Assembly: GCF_943373825.1 (NCBI RefSeq)
Contig: NZ_CALSBP010000002.1
Location: 1,477,501 to 1,541,500 of the forward strand
Length of the DNA: 64,000 nt
Reading direction: 5' to 3'
DNA from: Aquimarina spinulae
GTDB lineage: Bacteria; Bacteroidota; Bacteroidia; Flavobacteriales; Flavobacteriaceae
Made by a program: the position numbers and the translations under genes. Under the pieces are notes generated by a model that was not told where the DNA came from, did no database searches, and saw nothing but the letters and a program-made list of their open reading frames with translations. Of the stretch, positions 37,814-44,754 are shown piece by piece. How positions within the stretch are numbered: position 1 is the stretch's first letter; the number at the start of each line of letters is the position of its first letter.

Positions 37814-38343
37814 TGAGTAAGATTTTTGTATTAATTTTTATATCTCTAATTACTCTCAATTCGAATTGTAATAAGATACCTTGGAATCCGACAACTAAAT
37901 TGAAGTGGTCTGATTTTAAAGGTTCGATTCCTGAAGAAAAAAGTTTGAAAACAGCAGTTACATTTGTTCAAATAGAGATTGAAGGCGAGGTTTATGAAGA
38001 TGAAATACCCAATATTCAAATTGTAACTTATTTTTTAAAAGATAAATCTTGGACAATTGTGAACGATAAAGAAACTTTAGTTCATGAACAGTTGCATTTT
38101 GATATTGCTGAATTATATGCTAGACAAATTAGAAAAGAATTTAAAATACTTGTTCAAGAAGAGTGTTCTAATTTCAAACTTTATGAAAAGATATATCAAG
38201 AAAAGATATTGCAACATGGTATAATGCAAAGAGAATATGATAGTAAAGTTTATTTTAATGAAAAAGAGCAAAAACAATGGCAATCAAGAATTGCTAAAGA
38301 ATTAGAAAAACTCAAGGAGTATGAGTTACCCACTGTTCCCTAG
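37810..38343 (+). CDS. DUF922-like secreted protein paired with tip 2
   Basis: A 177-residue exported protein with a hydrophobic N-terminus ending near NSNC (possible lipoprotein). It resembles DUF922, putative secreted zinc proteases: LKWSDFKG near the N-terminus, KDKSWTI, and HEQLHFDIAELYARQ with HExxH at residues 92-96. The ATG overlaps tip 2 by 4 bp, in the place normally held by an immunity gene. It may be the immunity partner, perhaps using the protease fold to inactivate the tip, or an accessory effector. The ORF is intact. Confidence 0.6.
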   Translation: MMSKIFVLIFISLITLNSNCNKIPWNPTTKLKWSDFKGSIPEEKSLKTAVTFVQIEIEGEVYEDEIPNIQIVTYFLKDKSWTIVNDKETLVHEQLHFDIAELYARQIRKEFKILVQEECSNFKLYEKIYQEKILQHGIMQREYDSKVYFNEKEQKQWQSRIAKELEKLKEYELPTVP

Positions 38344-38415
38344 TATTGAACTCCGCTACGTCTTTGATTAGTGGCGTGCTGAGTGAGCGGTATGGGTAAT
38401 ACATAAATGATAAGA

Positions 38416-38449
38416 AACAGTTGCAAGTTAGGCTTGTAGCTGTTTTTTT
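38416..38449 (+). terminator. rho-independent terminator after DUF922-like gene
   Basis: Twelve-base stem (38416-38427 / 38433-38444, two G-U pairs), 5-nt loop and a run of seven T. A decayed REP-like fragment (TTAGTGGCGTG, ~38368) lies just before it. A near copy of this terminator is at 39279-39308. Confidence 0.8.
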
Positions 38450-38484
38450 ATGTTTTATATAGAGTGGAAGATATTATATTTTTA

Positions 38485-38522
38485 TTCCCACGCTCCCACT
38501 AGCGTCTCGCTAGTGGTATCAA
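38485..38522. repeat. REP-like palindrome
   Basis: CGCTCCCACTAGCGTCTCGC followed by TAGTGGTATCAAAA: an almost intact copy of the REP unit seen at 39211, 39941 and 40304. Confidence 0.6.
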
Positions 38523-38549
38523 AAATTGGTGGACAAGAGTAATAAATAA

Positions 38550-38586
38550 AAGAAGTCACAATTGATAAAAAAATTGTGACTTCTTT
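38550..38586 (+). terminator. terminator hairpin before displaced tip 3
   Basis: Fourteen-base arms 38550-38563 and 38572-38585, 8-nt loop; near-identical to 36511-36546 and in the same position relative to the RHS-core fragment. Confidence 0.65.
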
Positions 38587-39270
38587 CGTTTAATAATATG
38601 TTATATTTACGATGCCACTGGGGTAAAATTAAAAAAGATTACCACAGAGGGAAGTTCATCGACAACAGAATATGCTGGTAATTATGTGTATAAGAATGGT
38701 GCTCTAGAGTTTTTTAATCACTCAGAGGGTATTGTAGAACATGAAGCAGATGGGTATAAGTATGTATATCAGTTTAAAGACCATTTAGGTAACATTAGAT
38801 TAAGTTATAAGGATGCCAATAAAGATGGTAGTATTACTCAAGATGAAATCGTAGAAGAGAAGAATTATTATCCTTTTGGGCTACAACACAAAGGATACAA
38901 CTTTGCCGTGAATGGCAGCAAACATAACTATGGATATAATGGTATAGAATTAGAGGAAGGTTTAGGTCTTGATCTTTATGAAATGCCATTGCGGCAATAT
39001 GATCCTGCCATAGCAAGATGGACCTCTATTGATCCAATTACGCACCACTCAATGAGCACTTATACTGCATTTGATAATAACCCTGTGTTTTGGGCTGATC
39101 CTAGTGGTGCTGATGCAGAATCTTTTATAAATGGTTTATTTGAGAGTTCTGCTAGTGGAACTACTTGGACAAATACAGGAAATGGTAATTTCTCTAATGG
39201 AAAAGGTAAGACCCCCGCTCCCGCTAGCGTCTCGCTAGTGGCGTCAAAGCTAGGGTATAAAAATATATAA
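38566..39270 (+). pseudogene. displaced RHS tip 3, 5' half, interrupted by REP/RAYT
   Basis: Open in frame from the TGA at 38563. RHS core from YIYDATG (38602) to FWADPSG (~39106), then ~33 residues of unique tip. At 39211 the reading frame runs into a REP palindrome and stops at 39270, so its last ~20 codons (TPAPASVSLVASK) are the REP sequence, not toxin. The missing tip C-terminus is found beyond the transposase at 40337-40534. The first ATG in frame (38686) is well inside the core; silent cassette. Confidence 0.7.
39211..39247. repeat. REP element, left copy
   Basis: CCCCGCTCCCGCTAGCGTCT followed by CGCTAGTGGCGTCA; palindromic core CTAGCG/CGCTAG. The inverted form closes the inserted segment at 39938-39972 and 40301-40335. 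Confidence 0.75.
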
Positions 39271-39278
39271 ATGATAAG

Positions 39279-39308
39279 AACCAGTTGCAGTGATGTAGCT
39301 GGTTTTTT
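39279..39308 (+). terminator. terminator upstream of the transposase gene
   Basis: Eleven-base stem (39279-39289 / 39294-39304), 4-nt loop, six T. It resembles 38416-38449. A second small hairpin (39328-39334 / 39340-39346) follows. Confidence 0.7.
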
Positions 39309-39367
39309 ATTTGGATTAAGATATTCTAGTTTCATTTTTTGAAACTGTACTATTGTATTTTGGCAAA

Positions 39368-39940
39368 ATGAGCAGGAATTATAAATTTTATAATAGATCA
39401 GGTTTATACTTTATAAGTTTTGCTACAGTGTATTGGATCGATGTATTTATACGAGAACAATATTTATCTGTTTTGTCAGAAAGTATTACATATTGTAGAT
39501 CAGAAAAAGGTATGGAGGTTTATGCGTATTGTTTTATGCCTAGTCATGTACATTTGGTATTTCGTTCTTCAAATGATGACCCTTCAGGATTGATTAGGGA
39601 TTTTAAGGGATATACTTCAAAAAAGTTGTTAAAAGTAATAGAGAATAATCCTCAGGAAAGTAGGAAAGAATGGTTGTTATGGATGTTTGAGAAGGCTGGT
39701 AAAAAGAATGCTACTGTAAGCAGAATGCAATTTTGGCAGCAGCACAATAAACCTATAGAATTATGGAGTAATAAAGTGATTCAACAAAAAATAGATTATA
39801 TTCACAATAATCCTGTCGAATCAGGTTTTGTAACCAATTCGGTAGATTGGAAATATAGTAGTGCTAGAAATTATCAGGATGACCATACAGTATTAGAGAT
39901 TGATAGCGATGGATATCTATTTGGATTAACAAAACATTGA
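39368..39940 (+). mobile_element. REP-associated tyrosine transposase (RAYT, Y1_Tnp family)
   Basis: A 190-residue HUH transposase of the IS200-like REP-associated type. The metal-binding HUH motif is MPSHVHLVF (His60, His62); the probable catalytic Tyr144 is in DYIHNNPVESGFV. The start ATG at 39368 is chosen over the TTG at 39353 because the protein then opens with MSRNYKFYN, typical of the family. The stop codon is the first triplet of an inverted REP (39938-39972), and a direct-orientation REP lies upstream at 39211, so the gene is bracketed by the palindromes it presumably moves. It sits inside displaced RHS tip 3. The gene appears intact. Confidence 0.88.
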
Positions 39941-39972
39941 CGCCACTAGCGAGACGCTAGCGGGAGCGGGGG
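39938..39972. repeat. inverted REP element, copy 1
   Basis: TGACGCCACTAGCGAGACGC followed by TAGCGGGAGCGGGGG; reverse complement of the unit at 39211. It supplies the stop codon of the transposase gene. Confidence 0.75.
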
Positions 39973-40303
39973 ATATACTTCAAAAAAGTTGTTAAAAGTA
40001 ATAGAGAATAATCCTCAGGAAAGTAGGAAAGAATGGTTGTTATGGATGTTTGAGAAGGCTGGTAAAAAGAATGCTACTGTAAGCAGAATGCAATTTTGGC
40101 AGCAGCACAATAAACCTATAGAATTATGGAGTAATAAAGTGATTCAACAAAAAATAGATTATATTCACAATAATCCTGTCGAATCAGGTTTTGTAACCAA
40201 TTCGGTAGATTGGAAATATAGTAGTGCTAGAAATTATCAGGATGACCATACAGTATTAGAGATTGATAGCGATGGATATCTATTTGGATTAACAAAACAT
40301 TGA
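39973..40303 (+). pseudogene. truncated RAYT fragment (second tandem copy)
   Basis: Carries the last ~110 codons of the transposase, including the catalytic-Tyr region but not the HVH motif, identical to the parent copy. Product of the 363-bp tandem duplication; not expected to be functional alone. Confidence 0.8.
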
Positions 40304-40335
40304 CGCCACTAGCGAGACGCTAGCGGGAGCGGGGG
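40301..40335. repeat. inverted REP element, copy 2 (right border of insertion)
   Basis: Same sequence as 39938-39972. The toxin frame resumes directly after its terminal G-run, at 40337. Confidence 0.75.
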
Positions 40336-40336
40336 A

Positions 40337-40534
40337 ATAATAGAAAATTTGCTTAAAGAAAATGGTGCTAACAGTATAAGGGTAAGCTCTGGTATACAAG
40401 TGGATAAAGTTATAGTAAATGGATTAAATAGAAGAATAAAGAAAGGAACAGGTTATTTGGAATATGATATTCAAAGTGGATGGCGTGCGTGGGTTACAGG
40501 CAATAGATATATTTTAACTAAAACCCTAAAGTAA
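40337..40534 (+). pseudogene. displaced RHS tip 3, 3' remainder
   Basis: Frame reading IIENLLKENGANSIRVSSG to ITKTLK-like C-terminus (66 codons), beginning immediately after the right REP. It has no start codon of its own beyond a TTG at 40349. Its stop abuts the ATG of the next gene with no gap, as at the other toxin/immunity junctions. Joined to the 5' half it would give a tip of roughly 100 residues. Family not recognised. Confidence 0.65.
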
Positions 40535-40939
40535 ATGAAATCGAATTATTTGAAAGAAAGAATTAAACGTAATAATTTAGAAAAACATGCGGGGAATCAT
40601 TTTGTAGATGAATCTTCAAAAATCATAAGTAGTTTAAGAAATGAAGGTAAAAAGGTGTTGCTAGGTATTCAAAAAAACGATAATTTGTATACTGTTTTAG
40701 GAGAAGAACATGTCTTTTATTCTTCATTAAACGGGAATAAAGGAAAAGTTGCACTAAGTGAGTTTTCAGATATTTTACATGATAATGCTTTGAAGAAAGG
40801 GAAGATTTTTGCTAGTTATAAATACATTACGATTGATAATGATAGAGTATGGCTAAAGAATAAATCAACAATGAAATCCCTTTGGAATACAATCTTATGG
40901 TTAGAAAAGCCTAGTAATCGAGATTATATCTATAAATGA
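40535..40939 (+). CDS. putative immunity protein for tip 3
   Basis: A 134-residue soluble protein without signal peptide or lipobox, unlike the partners of the other tips, so the tip 3 toxin probably acts in the cytoplasm. It starts on the base after the tip stop codon. It has an alpha/beta pattern (VLLGIQKNDNLYTVLGEEHVFY) and is not recognised as a named Imm family. The ORF is intact although its toxin is broken, so it could serve as an orphan protector. Confidence 0.55.
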   Translation: MKSNYLKERIKRNNLEKHAGNHFVDESSKIISSLRNEGKKVLLGIQKNDNLYTVLGEEHVFYSSLNGNKGKVALSEFSDILHDNALKKGKIFASYKYITIDNDRVWLKNKSTMKSLWNTILWLEKPSNRDYIYK

Positions 40940-41060
40940 TGAAAGTGTAGATAAAAAACTTAAACTAAATAAATGCTAAGAACCGGTAATAAGTCAAATT
41001 GGTGCTTTTGAAAAAAAGTATTATAAAGTTTGATTATCAAATAAATTATATAAGTAAAAA

Positions 41061-41118
41061 AGAGTTGTAGAAATGCAGCTCTTTTTTTGATATTTTGTAA
41101 TACAAAATATCAAAAAAA
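41061..41118. terminator. compound bidirectional terminator
   Basis: A first hairpin (41061-41069 / 41074-41082, G-U pairs) runs into T7. This T-run begins a perfect 18-bp inverted repeat (41082-41099 / 41101-41118) with a single central base. It lies between the end of the RHS region and the convergent TPR gene. A third small stem with a T-run (GCACA...TGTGC) is near 41193-41213. Confidence 0.8.
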
Positions 41119-41204
41119 TTAGAGGTTTAAGATGTAGGAGTATCTCATATAAAAGAAAAAAACCTAGTATAATCCTAACAGCAGATTGAAGGCACAAATC
41201 TGTG

Positions 41205-43280
41205 CTATTTTTGTAACTCCATAATCTTTTTATCAAAAATTGGTTTTTTTAAGAAATACCATTTTAACCTAAAACCAAATTCTACATACTCAAAACCTGC
41301 TGCTGTAGCCGAAGCGATATTACTATACTTGCCATATACGTCTGCTTTAAATCGTTCTGAAAACCGATATCCAAACTTTCCTTCTGCTCTAAAAGTAGAT
41401 GAACCCGGATCGTCTTCTACAAATTGTCGACCCAAAGCTGCACTTGCATTATAAAACCACTTTTTTTGTGGATCACTTACCACTTCTGCAAATAGCTCTC
41501 CCAAATTAAATCGTGCAGGACTAAAATAAATTACAGGCACCTGATTCTTAAAAGAAAGATATTGATAATTAACCCCTACTTTTAGAACAGGTCGTTGTAG
41601 TACCGTATAGTATAAAGAGGTAAAAAGTAGATTTCGGCTATTATCATCGGTTTGAGAAGTATAAATATACTGGGTATACCATCCCAAATTAAAATTGGTT
41701 CCCAGGTTATAATTCAAAAAGTAATTATTCATTACAATCTCCCGGTTTAATAAATCTGCATTAAAATTTTGCAACTCTCTTTTATATCCAACATCTAAGT
41801 TTTGAAGTTTAAAAGGTTTTGTCTTTACTATCGCCTCGGCAACTAATTCTGTATATTCGGTTGTAAATCCATCGGCATTAGTGATCCCTATTTTGGATTG
41901 TAGAGCAACTCTTCCATTAAATTTATACACTCCCCCTAGCCAAAAATCATGAGACGTAGCTTCATTTTTGGTTACTGTATTTTTAGTAGTTCTATAATCG
42001 TATTGAATCTCTGATTTAAATTTAGCAGATAAAGGAATCTCGGTCTTTACGGTAATATTTACAGCTTCATTATCTCCATTGTCAAAAGTGAATGCCGTTT
42101 TTTCTTCTATAAAAGGCGTGTGTGATTTCTTTAACGTCTTTATTAACTTCTCTGCATCCTGTTGCTTTGGGTAATATTCTAATGTGTTAAAAGCATATGT
42201 ATAGGATTTCATATCCTCTCCCACTGCTCTATACGCATTTGCTATTCCTAAATTACCATCAAAAGATCCTTGATTTTTTTTTAAAATCGCATCGTATTTT
42301 TGAAGACTGGTTTTAAAATTACTAGTATACATACCATGAGTAGCTTGTAAAGCCAGTACTCTCGAATTATCTGGATATAATTGTTGTAATTGATCTATAT
42401 CTTCTTTTGCTGCAGTAAATTTTCTATTCCATAATAATGCTTGTATATATCGTTCTCGTGTAGCTAGATAAAGCTCTTTATCCTCTTTAATTTTTTTTAC
42501 TTTATGCATTGCCATACCAGCTATAGTTAATGCTTTCTTCTCTTTATGTCTTTTATGAGCTACCAGAGCCAGGCCATTTAGTGATACAATACTATCCTTA
42601 GGGTTAACCGCCAAAGCAGTATATGCTTTTTCTGCATTATCTAAGTCATTGGTCATGAGATACAGGTTTGCTTTGTTTAACTGAGTATCTTTATCATTAG
42701 GAAAATCAATCAGGTTTTGATCTAATAGTGCAATGGCTTCATCATACCTTTTGTCTTGTGCAATGGTATTGGCATACCCCAGACGAATGTATTTGCGTGA
42801 TAATAGAGCATTGGGGTTTCCTTCTTGTAATTGTAATGCATTGTTAACCATCTTTAATGCATTTTCATATTTTTTGAGATTAGAAAGTGTGTTTGCATAC
42901 CCCAATACTGCAGGAAAGCTTTTGCTATCTTCTTTAATCAATTTTTCATAAAACGTTTCAGCTTTGGCAAACTGGCTATTCCAGAGTAGTGATTCGGCAT
43001 AATTTAGTTTAATTTCGAAATCATCTGGATATTCTTTTTTAAGTCCTGTAAAAATAGATACCGCCTGTTGCGAATCTCCTAGTAACCCCACTGCTCTTCC
43101 GTAACACAAACGTGCTGTTTTGTTATCAGGGTATTGTTTTAGAATCGTATCAAAAAAAGATTTTGCTTTATCATATTTACCGGTTTCTAAATACGTAAAC
43201 CCTTCTTGCATATCTTGTGCAAATAGAAGTGAAAATGAAAACAAAAATATAAGGCTAATAAAAAATGACTTTAAGTGCAT
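41205..43280 (-). CDS. TPR-repeat protein with C-terminal outer-membrane beta-barrel
   Basis: A 691-residue protein with signal peptide (LLFAQDMQ). Residues ~20-390 are tandem TPRs (YLETGKYDKAKSFFDTIL, YDEAIALLDQNLIDFPNDKD). Residues ~400-691 show alternating amphipathic strands typical of an outer-membrane barrel of the YaiO type, ending in an aromatic-rich segment (FRLKWYFLKKP). A periplasmic TPR superhelix joined to a barrel is the layout of polysaccharide export proteins such as BcsC, PgaA and PelB. The surrounding glycosyltransferases and flippase support a role in exporting or anchoring a polysaccharide; a YaiO-like role without transport is the alternative. Monocistronic, divergent from the GT2 gene at 43853. 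Confidence 0.75.
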   Translation of the reverse strand: MHLKSFFISLIFLFSFSLLFAQDMQEGFTYLETGKYDKAKSFFDTILKQYPDNKTARLCYGRAVGLLGDSQQAVSIFTGLKKEYPDDFEIKLNYAESLLWNSQFAKAETFYEKLIKEDSKSFPAVLGYANTLSNLKKYENALKMVNNALQLQEGNPNALLSRKYIRLGYANTIAQDKRYDEAIALLDQNLIDFPNDKDTQLNKANLYLMTNDLDNAEKAYTALAVNPKDSIVSLNGLALVAHKRHKEKKALTIAGMAMHKVKKIKEDKELYLATRERYIQALLWNRKFTAAKEDIDQLQQLYPDNSRVLALQATHGMYTSNFKTSLQKYDAILKKNQGSFDGNLGIANAYRAVGEDMKSYTYAFNTLEYYPKQQDAEKLIKTLKKSHTPFIEEKTAFTFDNGDNEAVNITVKTEIPLSAKFKSEIQYDYRTTKNTVTKNEATSHDFWLGGVYKFNGRVALQSKIGITNADGFTTEYTELVAEAIVKTKPFKLQNLDVGYKRELQNFNADLLNREIVMNNYFLNYNLGTNFNLGWYTQYIYTSQTDDNSRNLLFTSLYYTVLQRPVLKVGVNYQYLSFKNQVPVIYFSPARFNLGELFAEVVSDPQKKWFYNASAALGRQFVEDDPGSSTFRAEGKFGYRFSERFKADVYGKYSNIASATAAGFEYVEFGFRLKWYFLKKPIFDKKIMELQK

Positions 43281-43852
43281 TATTTTGTGTAATAGTTGAT
43301 TAACATCGTTAAAGTAAGAATAACTAAAAAAACAGCAGTCAAAAACTTAATAAGTTTTATGAAAATAATATCTCTACCCCGAATTCATTTAACAAAAAAG
43401 GTATCGGCATTAACATAATTTTAAATAATTAAGGAATAAAACAGGGGAAAAACCCCCTTTTTTTAACATCAAAATAATCGAAAAATCATTTTTTTCTTTA
43501 ACATTTGTAGTATTTTACCTTCTTTTTTAAATCAAAAAATGTTAAAATTTCAGTACAAAATATCGATTAATCGACGAAATACATTGTTTTTGGCGTTTGC
43601 GTAAATATTTTGTGGTTTTACCATAATAAAATTTCAAAAACACATATTACTTTTACAACGAGTTGATAACTAGCGCTTACCATCAATTCGAGATTACAGT
43701 AAATTCGTCAAAATGTAAAATAGTCTTCAAAAATCCCCAGAAGAATGTTTAACATGTTTTAAAAGATTTAGGTCTAAAAAAATAATATAGACCAGTATTA
43801 AAAAACCAATACTTCTACTACCCCAGAAGTATGTCCCAAAATCTAAAAAAAA
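43281..43852. other. long divergent intergenic region
   Basis: A 572-bp AT-rich region between the TPR-barrel gene and a GT2 gene. It holds a GGGG-A5-CCCC stem with T7 at 43444-43464 (plus-strand terminator or attenuator), a perfect palindrome TCGATTAATCGA at 43563-43574, and two overlapping hairpins at 43794-43832 directly before the GT2 start. No gene seen. Confidence 0.5.
43794..43832 (+). promoter_or_regulatory. overlapping alternative hairpins before GT2 gene
   Basis: AGTATT (43794-43799) can pair with AATACT (43808-43813), while ATACTTCT (43809-43816) can pair with AGAAGTAT (43825-43832). The two stems share 43809-43813 and cannot form together. They end 20 bp before the ATG. Confidence 0.35.
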
Positions 43853-44659
43853 ATGACGAAAATTACCGGAATTATTATCCCATGCTATAATGAATATAAT
43901 AGGCTGGATCAAAAAAAGTTTTGCGATTTCTTAAGCAAAAATTCAAATTACCACTTATGTTTTGTGAATGACGGCAGTTCTGACGATACCTTAAAAATGT
44001 TGTGCGAGCTAAAAGAATTTGATCCACAAAGGATAGCAGTACTTGATCTCGAACATAATCAAGGTAAGGCTACTGCAGTACAAACTGGAGCTAACTATTT
44101 GGCAGATATAGACATCATAGAAAATATTGCTTTTCTTGATGCCGACCTTTCTACATCATTAGAAGAAATGGACAACCTGGTAAAGAAACTAAATAGTGAT
44201 CCAAAGTTAACTATGGTTTTTGGTTCTAGAAAAGCAGCAGAATCAAACAATATTGACAGAAATATAATTAGAAAACTATTATCAAACTTTGTTGGATTCT
44301 TTATCCGATTTATTCTACAGCTTCCTATTAAAGATACACAGTGTGGAGCAAAAGTATTTAAGAAAAGTATCATCGAAAATGTATATAGCCAACGATTTAT
44401 CAGCAGATGGTTATTCGATATTGAAATTTTTCTTCGATTAAAAAAGCATGTAGGGTTAAAAGATCTATTAAACTGTATTAGTGAAGAACCACTAGATAGT
44501 TGGATTGAAGTAGAAGGCTCTAAAATAACATTAAAAGATTCTTTTCTTATCCCAATCAATCTATTAATGATATGGTTTAGCTATTTCAAAATTAAAACAA
44601 ATAGCAAAAGTGCTTCAGATATTTTCAACCTTAAAACAAACTACTATATGGTAAGATAA
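43853..44659 (+). CDS. GT2 glycosyltransferase, DPM1/ALG5-like, copy 1
   Basis: A 268-residue soluble GT-A enzyme. It opens with GIIIPCYNEYNRL; the nucleotide-sugar site is FVNDGSSDDT and the metal-binding motif is FLDADLST. Further family marks are FGSRKA, DTQCGAKVFK and SRWLFDIEIF, typical of dolichyl/undecaprenyl-phosphate sugar synthases. No membrane helix is present. It probably transfers a hexose from a nucleotide sugar to a lipid carrier; the GT-C-like membrane protein at 55247 could then use that carrier sugar. A close paralogue lies at 58669. Confidence 0.85.
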   Translation: MTKITGIIIPCYNEYNRLDQKKFCDFLSKNSNYHLCFVNDGSSDDTLKMLCELKEFDPQRIAVLDLEHNQGKATAVQTGANYLADIDIIENIAFLDADLSTSLEEMDNLVKKLNSDPKLTMVFGSRKAAESNNIDRNIIRKLLSNFVGFFIRFILQLPIKDTQCGAKVFKKSIIENVYSQRFISRWLFDIEIFLRLKKHVGLKDLLNCISEEPLDSWIEVEGSKITLKDSFLIPINLLMIWFSYFKIKTNSKSASDIFNLKTNYYMVR

Positions 44660-44754
44660 CTACTTTTCTTCTTTAGCAAAATTTAATTCAAAATCTATTT
44701 TAACTATCAAAAAAACGTCTGTATTAGTTTCAATACATACGACCAGTATATACT

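Larger units (their letters stand above)
39607..40336 (+). repeat. 363-bp tandem duplication of transposase 3' end plus REP
   Basis: Bases 39607-39969 are repeated directly at 39970-40332, with identity continuing to 39973/40336. The junction shares only GGGATATAC-side microhomology (AAGGGA versus GGGGGGA context). The second copy encodes an N-terminally truncated RAYT frame (39989-40303) that lacks the HUH motif. Confidence 0.85.

Noticed and set aside
43563..43574. TCGATTAATCGA palindrome as an operator
   Set aside because: Perfect but short palindrome in AT-rich DNA, found once; no regulator family can be assigned.
44095..44559. 154-codon minus-strand ORF inside the GT2 gene
   Set aside because: Antisense shadow of a well-supported glycosyltransferase.
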